Shown: positions 20,057 through 27,755 of the stretch, piece by piece | How the letters are laid out: every line of letters starts with the position of its first letter | Numbering within the stretch: position 1 is the first letter of the stretch | Origin: Elusimicrobiota bacterium | GTDB taxonomy: Bacteria; Elusimicrobiota; Elusimicrobia; UBA1565; UBA9628 | Length of the DNA: 56,797 nt | Reading direction: 5' to 3' | Assembly: GCA_023249675.1 (NCBI GenBank) | Contig: JAHFCE010000003.1 | Span: 54,988-111,784 of the forward strand | Made by a program: the position numbers and the translations under genes | Notes under the pieces: generated by a model | The model's input: the letters and a program-made list of their open reading frames with translations, nothing else | Told to the model about the DNA's origin: nothing | Database searches by the model: none

Positions 20057-20882
20057 CTTCGGCCCACCGCGCCTTTTCGCACCGGATGGCCCGTTCGTCC
20101 TTGGGGACGGAGACGAGCAGGAAGGGAGCCGTCTCGCCCTCGGCGACGACTTCTCCTTGCCCGGGGCCTTCCTCAAGCCAGCGCACAAGGTAGCGCGTCG
20201 GCTCTGCTGCGACCCCTATCAGCCGCGTGCGGTAGCCGGAGGATGGGCGCGGGCCAACGAAGATCGCTGCGATTCGTGTTTTTGTGAAGTCGATGGCGGG
20301 AGGCGCCTCGCGGGACAGCCGTCCCCACAGTTCGGCCCAGACCGCGGCATCCTCGATGACGCGCTCGCCGCTCTCAACGGCCCCGCCGTATGCCCCGCGC
20401 CAGACCCCGGAGCCGTCCTCGACGGCGCCGATCAGGACGCCGGACGCCCGCCCGGGAATGATGGCCACCGTCGAACCACCGAGGACCACGCTTTTATCGC
20501 GCGCGCCCTCGAGGACGCCGCGCGCGCGAGCGAACTCGAGGCGCATCTCCTTAAGCTGCGCGAGACGCTCTTTTTTCTCGGCTGCGGACAGCGGCGGGGG
20601 AGAGCCGCTGTTTTCCGGGTTGAAGTCCCCTTCCTCGAGGTGTTTGCTGATCCGTTGAATGCCCAACTCGGAGGCTTCCCGGCTCAGGTTGGCGGCCTGC
20701 ATCTCGTTGGTATAGCCGGTCGCGGCCGTGTCGAGAGGGGTCGCAATCAGTGACGAGGAGGGTGCGGGCGGCGCGAGCTTCGGTGTCTCCTCTGGAGCCT
20801 CAATGGGCGCGCGCCTGCATGCGGCGCTCAGCAGCAGCGCCGCGGCCAGAGCGGGAAGACGTTTAGACCTTGGGGCCGCCAA
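20043..20882 (-). CDS. Lipoprotein with PrcB-like C-terminal domain
   Basis: A 279-aa protein with an n-region RSKR, a hydrophobic core and a lipobox LLSAAC, so it is probably lipid-anchored. A charged helical segment (AEKKERLAQLKEMRLEFARA) leads into a C-terminal domain of about 95 residues. There, RVIEDAAVWAELW, TRIAAIFVGPRPSSGYRT and FLLVSVPKD match the pattern of the PrcB C-terminal domain. PrcB in Treponema supports the maturation of a surface protease; such a role here is inference. The start is a TTG at 20882 that overlaps coaD by 20 bases. No better start precedes the lipobox. Confidence 0.78.
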   Translation of the reverse strand: MAAPRSKRLPALAAALLLSAACRRAPIEAPEETPKLAPPAPSSSLIATPLDTAATGYTNEMQAANLSREASELGIQRISKHLEEGDFNPENSGSPPPLSAAEKKERLAQLKEMRLEFARARGVLEGARDKSVVLGGSTVAIIPGRASGVLIGAVEDGSGVWRGAYGGAVESGERVIEDAAVWAELWGRLSREAPPAIDFTKTRIAAIFVGPRPSSGYRTRLIGVAAEPTRYLVRWLEEGPGQGEVVAEGETAPFLLVSVPKDERAIRCEKARWAEGPKK

Positions 20883-21354
20883 ATTTGAGCTTGAGACGGC
20901 GCGCCACGAAGGAGGGGACGAACTGGTCGGTGCCAGCGCCCAGGCGCGCGACCTCGCGCACCATCGATGCGGAGAGATAGGTGTACTGATCGTCGGGCAT
21001 CAAGAAGACGGTCTCGACGTCCTTGTTGAGCCGGCGGTTGAAGGACGCGAGCTGGAACTCATAGTCCATGTCCGAGACGACGCGCAGGCCGCGGATCAGC
21101 ACACGCGCCTTTTTCTTCTTCAGGTAGTCGACGAGCAAGCCGCCGATGGTGTCGCAGTCCACGTTCGGCAGGCCGCGGATGGACTCCTCGACCATTTCGA
21201 TGCGTTCCGAGACGGAGAATGCGTTCTTTTTGGTGGCGTTGTTCGACACGGCCACGATGACATGCTCGAAAAGCTTGGCGGCGCGCTGGATGATATCGAG
21301 ATGTCCACGCGTCAGCGGATCGAAGCTGCCGGGGTAGACCGCGATTCGGCTCAT
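20863..21354 (-). CDS. coaD: Phosphopantetheine adenylyltransferase
   Basis: A 163-aa enzyme of coenzyme A synthesis that joins ATP and 4'-phosphopantetheine. It has the nucleotidyltransferase motif GSFDPLTRGHLDII (His18) and the conserved RGLRVVSDMDYEFQLA and YTYLSASMVREVA segments. The length is typical. The ATG at 21354 lies six bases after a TATACT box, so the message may be leaderless. Confidence 0.96.
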   Translation of the reverse strand: MSRIAVYPGSFDPLTRGHLDIIQRAAKLFEHVIVAVSNNATKKNAFSVSERIEMVEESIRGLPNVDCDTIGGLLVDYLKKKKARVLIRGLRVVSDMDYEFQLASFNRRLNKDVETVFLMPDDQYTYLSASMVREVARLGAGTDQFVPSFVARRLKLKFGGPKV

Positions 21355-21360
21355 GACCGC

Positions 21361-21366
21361 AGTATA
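21361..21366 (-). promoter_or_regulatory. -10 box of coaD
   Basis: TATACT on the minus strand, ending six bases before the coaD ATG. No convincing -35 box lies at the expected distance. The rest of the 21355-21496 gap shows nothing that I recognise. Confidence 0.5.
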
Positions 21367-21496
21367 CCTTTGTCGAAAGCCCTCTGGCGCGGGCGCGCGC
21401 AGGCTACTCTGTCACGGGTTTAACAACCTCCCAGATTTCTGTTACTCCAGGCCTCCCTGCGGCTTGTCCCTGCAAGGCGGCTCGATACAGCAAAAT

Positions 21497-22450
21497 TCAC
21501 TGACCTAGCTGTACGCCGACTTCTTGAGTTTTCTTGAGGAGATTGTCCGACCTGTGTTTTTGATGTTGTGCATTTTCTATCAACTGAATAGTCTCGGAAT
21601 CCCTACTCTTTCTCGCTAAATCTAGAGCAGTGTTACCTTTGCCGTCCTTTTCATCAATATCCGCGCCAGCCTGAAGCAAAACTCTGACCGAACTCGAGTG
21701 GCCTCTTGCTGCAGCCCACGTTAGTGCAGTGCCTCCATATTGGAACTGTGCGTTAGGATTCGCTCCTGCGGCCAATAAAATTTTTAAGATCGGAAACGCA
21801 TCCACCATCGCCGCACACATTACTGCCGTTCTCCCGATGTGATCTGTTGCGTTTACATCTGCTCCGCTTGAGAGTAAAACCTCCACGGTGTCCGCATGAG
21901 CCCACTGGGCCGCCTCAATCAGCGCGGTACTCCCGCCCGCATCGGGTATTTCATGGATATTCACATCTGCACCCTTTTTTAAGAGCAACTGCACGGTCTT
22001 TGTATATCCCTCGTGACTGGCTACAATTAAGGGCGTTGAACCCGTGTGCTCTTCCCGGGTGTTCACATTTGCTCCAGCGGCAATTAAGGCCTCCACGGTT
22101 TCTGGGGATTCCGTTCTAGCTTGCGCCGCTTCAAACAAAGCTTGAGATTGACCGTCCTGCCCATTTACTGGGACTCCAGCTTGAATCAATGCCCTGACCA
22201 CTCCCGGACACGAGTGCATTGCCGCCATTACAAGAGCGTCTACTACACTCCCCTTAATCTTCACGCTTGCATCTGCCTTGGCATCGAGCAACGAACGGGC
22301 GTCTTCAACTCGACATTCTGCCGCCGCACGAATAAGTGGAGTCCGACCATACTCGTCTCTCGCATTAACATCACCGCGTTTATTTTGGGCCATTACGACT
22401 ACAGGCATCAGAAGCAATACCACCGACAAAAACCAGATGATTCTTTTCAT
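21497..22450 (-). CDS. Exported ankyrin-repeat protein
   Basis: A 317-aa protein with an N-terminal hydrophobic signal (RIIWFLSVVLLLMPVVVMA, probable cleavage after AQ). It has about seven ankyrin repeats of the form GxTPLixAaxxGxxxxvxxLLxxGAdvn. Clear copies include YGRTPLIRAAAECRVEDARS, GSTPLIVASHEGYTKTVQLL and GGTALTWAAARGHSSSVRVL. Ankyrin repeats mediate protein binding; the partner is unknown. Codon use is visibly less GC-rich than in the flanking genes, and the gene stands alone between wider gaps, which fits acquisition by transfer. A GGGAG ribosome-binding site precedes the ATG. Confidence 0.92.
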   Translation of the reverse strand: MKRIIWFLSVVLLLMPVVVMAQNKRGDVNARDEYGRTPLIRAAAECRVEDARSLLDAKADASVKIKGSVVDALVMAAMHSCPGVVRALIQAGVPVNGQDGQSQALFEAAQARTESPETVEALIAAGANVNTREEHTGSTPLIVASHEGYTKTVQLLLKKGADVNIHEIPDAGGSTALIEAAQWAHADTVEVLLSSGADVNATDHIGRTAVMCAAMVDAFPILKILLAAGANPNAQFQYGGTALTWAAARGHSSSVRVLLQAGADIDEKDGKGNTALDLARKSRDSETIQLIENAQHQKHRSDNLLKKTQEVGVQLGQ

Positions 22451-22537
22451 GACACTCCCAAAGGAAAACGCGCAACTTCAACCATCTGCCGATGTGAAAC
22501 CGATGCGCTTAGGACCTTCAGCGTCGGTTGGCAACAA

Positions 22538-22566
22538 AGAGTAGGGCCAGAGCCTTGGTTTGTCAA
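22538..22566 (-). promoter_or_regulatory. Candidate promoter of the ankyrin gene
   Basis: Minus strand: a perfect TTGACA (22561-22566), a 17-base spacer and a weak TACTCT -10 box (22538-22543). The leader would be about 80 bases. The remainder of the 22451-22692 gap shows nothing recognisable. Confidence 0.45.
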
Positions 22567-22692
22567 GGGCACGACACTCCATGTTCCCGGACTTTTGAAG
22601 CGCTCATACTGAACAACGCCGCCGCCGCTCGATGTTGTCGTCCAAGCTTCGGCTGTACGCTCGACATCGAGTTCGGCTTTGCCGGCGAAACC

Positions 22693-23172
22693 CTAGCCGA
22701 CTTTCCTAACGAGCTGTTGGGTGAAGGGCTCGGCCTCGTCATTCTCGATGATCTTCACGAGCCCCACGCCGGGCGCGTAGCAGCGCTCTCCCGAGCCGCC
22801 GTCGCCCTCCGCGATCAAATAGGCGACGCGCAGGCAGTTCGTGAACTTCCCCGCCGGCGTCTCGACGGAGGCGTCGAGCGACTTGATCCAGAATCGGCGC
22901 GGCGGACTGATCCACTCGGTGCCGACCTGAACCGGCTGATTAAACTCAATATCATTTCCTTCGCGGACGCCGTGGGCGTCCTTCGTCACGGTGAATTCGC
23001 AGACCGTCTCGGTCTCATTCATCCACTTCACGGTGCGGCGGCACTTGGCCGTCGCCGCGGCGCCGTCGGTCGAGACTTCAAGCACCTTGGTCTTGCAGCT
23101 GCCGGTGCCCTGAGAATTCTCCTTGACGTATTCGCGCCGCGCGCCTTTGACGAGGGGGAAGAAGTCGAGCAT
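22693..23172 (-). CDS. Small protein of unknown function, co-translated with metH
   Basis: A 159-aa protein beginning [19 protein letters not shown]. Its ATG shares one base with the metH stop (TGATG), which fixes the start; the longer open frame runs through metH in another register and is not real. The pattern 'FPL..G....Y' at the start, then TPAGKFTNCLRVAY and CYAPGVGLVKII, recurs in a loose group of beta-rich bacterial proteins, many of them lipoproteins. Here there is no signal peptide. The function is unknown. Confidence 0.75.
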   Translation of the reverse strand: MLDFFPLVKGARREYVKENSQGTGSCKTKVLEVSTDGAAATAKCRRTVKWMNETETVCEFTVTKDAHGVREGNDIEFNQPVQVGTEWISPPRRFWIKSLDASVETPAGKFTNCLRVAYLIAEGDGGSGERCYAPGVGLVKIIENDEAEPFTQQLVRKVG

Positions 23173-26100
23173 CAGCTCGCCGCCGCCTCGTTTTGGCCCA
23201 CGGAGAAGTAGCGGGCCTTGGGGTGGTGGAAGACGAGGGCCGAGACCGTGGCCTCGGGCTCCATCATGAAGCCCTCGGTGAGCGTGACGCCCGCGTTCTT
23301 TTCGGGGTCGAGGAGTTTGAAAAGGATCGTCTGGTCCTCGAGGTTCGGGCAGGCCGGGTAGCCGAAGCTGACGCGCACGCCGCGGTACTTGCCCTGGAAC
23401 TTCTCGCGGATGCTCATTCCGGGGGGATCCCCGATGCCCCACATCCTTCGGATGTGACTGTGTATCAGCTCGGCGAAGCCTTCGGCGGCCTCGATCGCGA
23501 TGGATTGCAACGCGTGCGACTTGAGGTACTCGCCGTCGTCGCGATACTTGTCGGAGAGCTCTCGAATGCCGGCGCCGCAGGTCACGACGAACATCGCCGC
23601 GTAGTCTCGGCCCGTTCCCGCGGGCCTCACAAAGTCTGCCAGGCACAGGCGCTCGCCGGCGGGCTGGCGCGGGAAGTCGAAGCCGGCAAGGGGGGCTGCC
23701 GCCGAAGGCGACGCATAGAGATTCATCCGGTCGCCGGTCGCGTCGGAGGCGAAAAACTTAAAGACGGCCTTGGGTTTGATGAGGTCCTTCGCCAGGATCT
23801 CGTCCTGGAGCGCCCGCACGCGTTTGTGTAGCTCGACGGCCTTCGGGTTCTTGTCCTTGAGATGCTGTTCGAGGCTGCCGCGCAGGCCGAGATGCTTGCC
23901 GTACAGCATGATCGGATTGATGTACCGGAAGATGTCCTCGACCGGGAAATCAGCGAGCGCGTGGAGCTTGAGGTCGGGCGGGACGGGGGCAACGTCATGG
24001 ATGATCTCCACGCGCGGCGCCGCGGGACCCGCAGACTCGGCGGCGACGGGGGCGATCGTCTCAGTTCGCAGGTATTCTTGAATTTCTCGGTTTTTGGCGA
24101 GAAGAGCCTCTTTCTTCTCGCCAAAATAGTCGTTGGCGAGCGAGAGACCGGTCATCGCGTCTTTCGCGTAGAACACCGGGCCGTCGTAGGAAAGCGCGAT
24201 GCGCTTGGCCGCGAAGCGCGGCGAGAGGGCCGCGCCGCCGACGAGGATGGGCAGGCGGATGCCCGCGGCGGTCAGGTCGTCGGCGGTGACGACCATCATC
24301 TGCGCCGATTTCACAAGGAGGCCGGACAGGCCGATCGCGTCGGGCTTGTGCGTTCGGATCGCCTCGAGCAGCTGCTCGGGAGCGACCTTGATGCCGAGGT
24401 CTACGATCTTGTAACCGTTGTTTTTTAGGATGATGTGCACGAGATTTTTGCCGATGTCGTGCACGTCGCCTTTGACTGTCGCCAGGAGGATCGTCGCGCG
24501 GGTGGAGGCGTCGGCCTTCGTCATATGAGGCTCGAGGTGGGCGACGGCCGCTTTCATCACTTCGGCCGACTGGAGGACCTCGGCGACGATCATGGTGTTG
24601 GCGCCGAACAGGCGGCCGACCTCGTCCATGCCGGCCATCAGCGGGCCGTTGATGATCTCGAGGGGCTTGAGGGTTTTGAGGAGCTCATCGAGGTCGGTCT
24701 TGAGGCCTTCCTGGGAGCCCTCAACGACGTTTCTGGCGACCCGTTCATGAATTGGAAGCTTGAGCCGTTCCGATGGGCTTTTTTCGACGGTCTTGACCAG
24801 GCGGAAGTGCTCGGAGAATGCGGCCACGGCGTCGAAACCGGCGGGATGTTTGGGATCCCCTGGGCCGGCCCAGGAGAGAAGATCCCAGGACAGCTTTTTT
24901 TCAATATCGGAAATCTGAGAATAGCGGGCGAGTTTTTCGGCGTTCACGATCGCCAGATCAAGACCCGCCTCGACGCAGTAGTGAAGAAAAACGGAGTTAA
25001 GAACCTCGCGTCCGGCGGCTGGGAGGCCGAAGGATACGTTCGAGATGCCGAGGACGGTTTTGCACCGTGGCATGGCTGATTTGATTATTTTTATGCCCTC
25101 GATCGTCTCAACGGCGGAGCCCCAGTAGTTCTTGTCGCCGGTGCCCGCGGGAAAGACGAGCGGGTCGAAGATAATATCCTCGGGGGCGATGCCGTATTTG
25201 CCCGTGAGCAACGCGAACGAGCGCTGGGCGATCTCGAGCTTGCGCTCGCGCGTGAGGCCCATGCCCATGACCTTATCCTCGTCGATCGTGCCGACGACGA
25301 GGGCCGCGCCGAATTGGTGGACCAGCGGGATGACGGCCTCGAAGCGCTCCTCGCCGTCTTCCAGGTTAATGGAGTTGAGGATGCACTTGCCGGGCGCGCG
25401 CTTGAGGGCCTCTTCCATGACCTTGGCGTCGGTCGAGTCGATCATGAACGGGACCTTGACCTTGCGCACGGCCTTGTCAAAGAAGGCGATGAGGTCGTCC
25501 TTTTCGTCGCGGTCGGGGTTGGCGAGGCAAACATCAATGATGTGCGCGCCGGCGCGGACCTGATGGCGGGCAAGTTCGGCCGCCGCCTCGATCTCACCGC
25601 CCACGATGAGTTCCTTGAACTTGCGTGAGCCGATGACGTTGGTGCGTTCGCCGACGATCAGCGGGCGGCGGTCTTCCTCAAGCGAGAGAGACTCCATACC
25701 GGAGACCGAGGAGCGGCGTGATTTGTGCGCGCGGCGCGGCGGCTTGTTTGCGACGGCGGCGGCGATCAGCCGGATGTGCTCGGGCGTCGTGCCGCAGCAG
25801 CCGCCGACGAGATTCACCCAACCCTCCTCCGCGAAGCGGCCGACCTTTTTCGCGACCATCACGGGGCTCTCGTTGTATGCGCCGTTTTCGTCGGGTAATC
25901 CGGCGTTCGGATAACAAATTGTGAACGCCCGCGTGAGAGAAGATAATGTGCGCAGATGATCGGTCATGAAGTCCGGACCCGTGGCGCAGTTCATGCCGAT
26001 CGCGAGCAGGTCAAAGTGGGCGACGGCATCGGCCAACGCGGCGATGTCCTGGCCGCCGAGCATGGTGCCCATCGTCTCGATCGAGACCGAGAGGATCACG

Positions 26101-26699
26101 GGAATCGAGCGGTTTGCCGCTCGAAAGGCCTGGTGGATGCCGTTGATCGAGGCCTTGATGTTGATCGTGTCCTGCTGGGTCTCAAGCAGGACGAGGTCGG
26201 CGCCGCCTTCGAGCAGGCCCGTCGCCGCCTCGCGGTAGCCTTCGAGCACCTCGTCGTAGGTGATACCGCCGGTGACCGAGATCGTCTTGGTGCCGGGGCC
26301 CAAGGCGCCGGCGACGAAGCGGGGCTTGTCCTTGGTCGCGTGCTTGGCGGCGGCCGCGCGCGCGAGCGCGCAGGCCTTCCGGTTGATCTCGCGGGCCTTG
26401 TCCTGTAGGCCGTACTCGGCGAGCACGTGGCGGATCGCGCCGAAGGTGTTGGTCTCGACGAGGTCCGCGCCGGCCGCGAAGTAGGCCTCGTGCACCTCTT
26501 GGATCACATCGGGGCGCGTGAGGACGAGGTTTTCGTTGCAGCCCTCGAGCTCGGGGCCGCCGAAGTCCTTCGCGGTCAGGTCGCGGGCCTGGAGCATGGT
26601 GCCCATAGCGCCGTCGAGCACGAGGAGCCGGCGATGGAGAAGCTCCCGGAGCTCGTCCTCTCGGCCGCGATCAGTGAAGCGAATGGGTCCCTGGCTCAT
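23172..26699 (-). CDS. metH: Cobalamin-dependent methionine synthase
   Basis: A full-length 1175-aa MetH that transfers a methyl group from methyltetrahydrofolate through cobalamin to homocysteine. The domains in order are: homocysteine-binding barrel with zinc cysteines (GMNCATG and [10 protein letters not shown]); pterin-binding domain ([12 protein letters not shown]); B12 cap and B12 domain with the cobalt-ligand motif DVHDIGKN; and C-terminal AdoMet reactivation domain ([20 protein letters not shown]). All four modules are present, so self-reactivation is expected. The ATG at 26699 has no ribosome-binding site. A terminator-like hairpin lies 17 bases upstream, within a structured leader. 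Confidence 0.97.
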   Translation of the reverse strand: MSQGPIRFTDRGREDELRELLHRRLLVLDGAMGTMLQARDLTAKDFGGPELEGCNENLVLTRPDVIQEVHEAYFAAGADLVETNTFGAIRHVLAEYGLQDKAREINRKACALARAAAAKHATKDKPRFVAGALGPGTKTISVTGGITYDEVLEGYREAATGLLEGGADLVLLETQQDTINIKASINGIHQAFRAANRSIPVILSVSIETMGTMLGGQDIAALADAVAHFDLLAIGMNCATGPDFMTDHLRTLSSLTRAFTICYPNAGLPDENGAYNESPVMVAKKVGRFAEEGWVNLVGGCCGTTPEHIRLIAAAVANKPPRRAHKSRRSSVSGMESLSLEEDRRPLIVGERTNVIGSRKFKELIVGGEIEAAAELARHQVRAGAHIIDVCLANPDRDEKDDLIAFFDKAVRKVKVPFMIDSTDAKVMEEALKRAPGKCILNSINLEDGEERFEAVIPLVHQFGAALVVGTIDEDKVMGMGLTRERKLEIAQRSFALLTGKYGIAPEDIIFDPLVFPAGTGDKNYWGSAVETIEGIKIIKSAMPRCKTVLGISNVSFGLPAAGREVLNSVFLHYCVEAGLDLAIVNAEKLARYSQISDIEKKLSWDLLSWAGPGDPKHPAGFDAVAAFSEHFRLVKTVEKSPSERLKLPIHERVARNVVEGSQEGLKTDLDELLKTLKPLEIINGPLMAGMDEVGRLFGANTMIVAEVLQSAEVMKAAVAHLEPHMTKADASTRATILLATVKGDVHDIGKNLVHIILKNNGYKIVDLGIKVAPEQLLEAIRTHKPDAIGLSGLLVKSAQMMVVTADDLTAAGIRLPILVGGAALSPRFAAKRIALSYDGPVFYAKDAMTGLSLANDYFGEKKEALLAKNREIQEYLRTETIAPVAAESAGPAAPRVEIIHDVAPVPPDLKLHALADFPVEDIFRYINPIMLYGKHLGLRGSLEQHLKDKNPKAVELHKRVRALQDEILAKDLIKPKAVFKFFASDATGDRMNLYASPSAAAPLAGFDFPRQPAGERLCLADFVRPAGTGRDYAAMFVVTCGAGIRELSDKYRDDGEYLKSHALQSIAIEAAEGFAELIHSHIRRMWGIGDPPGMSIREKFQGKYRGVRVSFGYPACPNLEDQTILFKLLDPEKNAGVTLTEGFMMEPEATVSALVFHHPKARYFSVGQNEAAAS

Positions 26700-26823
26700 G
26701 TTCTGCTAAAATTGAAAAACCACGCCGCCGGGCGTGGTTTCTTGCGCCGTTTTAGCGCCCGGTGGGCCGGGGCCTATTGACGCCGAAGGCGCTCAAATCC
26801 TCGCCTGCGACGGGGGTAGTATA
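26700..26823 (-). promoter_or_regulatory. Structured leader of metH, candidate attenuator or riboswitch
   Basis: A TATACT -10 box (26818-26823, minus strand) lies just after the upstream gene and would give a leader of about 112 bases. On the minus strand the leader contains a GCGCC-TTC-GGCGT hairpin, a GCCCCGG/CCGGGC hairpin, then AAAACGGCGC, which could instead pair with the first GCGCC. It ends in a perfect 10-bp hairpin followed by T residues right before metH. The mutually exclusive pairings look like a transcription switch. The ligand is unknown. There is partial resemblance to SAH riboswitches (GAGGA, GCGC, AAACGGCGC), but the fit is incomplete. Confidence 0.45.
26715..26740 (-). terminator. 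Terminator-like hairpin directly upstream of metH
   Basis: Perfect 10-bp inverted repeat AAACCACGCC / GGCGTGGTTT with a 4-base loop at 26717-26740. On the minus strand it is followed by a run of five T residues (26715-26719). It may terminate the upstream TPR gene, serve as the expression platform of the metH leader, or both. Confidence 0.7.
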
Positions 26824-26844
26824 GCGCTTCGAAGCCCCCCAGTG

Positions 26845-27690
26845 CTAGTGGCGCAGGATAAGCTCTTGGAAATCTTGGCGGTTGCGCAGGGAGTCGAAAT
26901 CCTCGTCCTTGGCGGCCTTCTGGATCGAGCGCCGATCGATTCTGACTGCGATCAGCAGCTCGCGCATGGCGTCATCAAGGCGGCCGGCCAGCGCCAGCAT
27001 CGCGGCGTGAGGATAGCGAGTGTCGGCGAGCTCCGGGGCGAGCTTGGCGCCGATATCGGTTTCGGCCAGCGCGCCATCGAGATCGCCGTTGTGAAACAGC
27101 CGGCGACCGTTATTCACGTGGGCCCGGCCGCGGTCGGAGCGTGCGCGTGCGTTGTCGCTGCGCGTGAGTAGAAACTTAAAGCGGTCGCGCTCGCCGATCT
27201 TCTCGTAGATGAGAAGGGCGCAGGTGCCGAGCGGATTGTAGTGCGCCCGCCCCCAGCGCCATCGCCGCGTGTCGGGCCAGACGTCGGTTCGCGCCTGGAG
27301 GGCGGCTGTGGACAAGATCACCTTGGCGGAGCTCGGCGACCCGGCGGTCGTGGAAGCGAGAATCATTTCGTCGAAGCCGGGGCGGTTGTGGCCGGCCTCG
27401 CGCAACTCCTTGCGGAGGCGATTGATCCCCGGCTCGTCGTAGGTGTTGACGCCGTCGGCCTCGAGAGCCCAACGCGTCTCGACGTCCGGCTTCCCGGCGA
27501 CGATGGACAGGGTCCCGACGCGCGTCATGATCGGATCGCCCTGGATGGCTTCCCCGAGCTTCGGGAAGGCGTAGTGCTCGATGGCGACCGAACAGGCGTC
27601 GTTCCAGCCGATGATCTTATATTCCTCGCGCTCGACGTTGAGAGCGGCGGCCGGAGCGGCGAGCAGTAGGAGCGCGGTCAGGAGGATCAT
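26845..27690 (-). CDS. Exported TPR-containing protein of unknown function
   Basis: A 281-aa protein with a signal peptide (MILLTALLLLAAPAAA). The middle has no motif that I recognise. The C-terminal 90 residues form two or three tetratricopeptide-like helices, for example HVNNGRRLFHNGDLDGALAE and AAMLALAGRLDDAMRELLIA. The ATG at 27690 was chosen over an upstream start at 27756 because it begins the signal peptide directly and lies 9 bases after an extended -10 box. Repeat type and export are supported; the function is unknown. Confidence 0.75.
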   Translation of the reverse strand: MILLTALLLLAAPAAALNVEREEYKIIGWNDACSVAIEHYAFPKLGEAIQGDPIMTRVGTLSIVAGKPDVETRWALEADGVNTYDEPGINRLRKELREAGHNRPGFDEMILASTTAGSPSSAKVILSTAALQARTDVWPDTRRWRWGRAHYNPLGTCALLIYEKIGERDRFKFLLTRSDNARARSDRGRAHVNNGRRLFHNGDLDGALAETDIGAKLAPELADTRYPHAAMLALAGRLDDAMRELLIAVRIDRRSIQKAAKDEDFDSLRNRQDFQELILRH

Positions 27691-27699
27691 ATCCCCGTC

Positions 27700-27708
27700 A
27701 GTATAACA
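27700..27708 (-). promoter_or_regulatory. Extended -10 promoter of the TPR gene
   Basis: TGTTATACT on the minus strand, ending 9 bases before the ATG at 27690. There is no clear -35 box. The spacing matches the hpf and rpmB promoters. Confidence 0.58.
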
Positions 27709-27755
27709 GGGATGGAACTGTTTCTGGAAACAGTTGGACGCCAATCCTCCGGTCA

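Noticed and set aside
21355-22692. Insertion sequence or prophage remnant around the ankyrin gene
   Set aside because: No transposase or integrase fragment, terminal inverted repeats or target duplication could be seen in the gaps.
22693-23646. A 317-codon leftward frame ending at 22693
   Set aside because: Only the last 159 codons are outside metH and look like protein; the upstream half is arginine-rich and lies out of frame inside metH.
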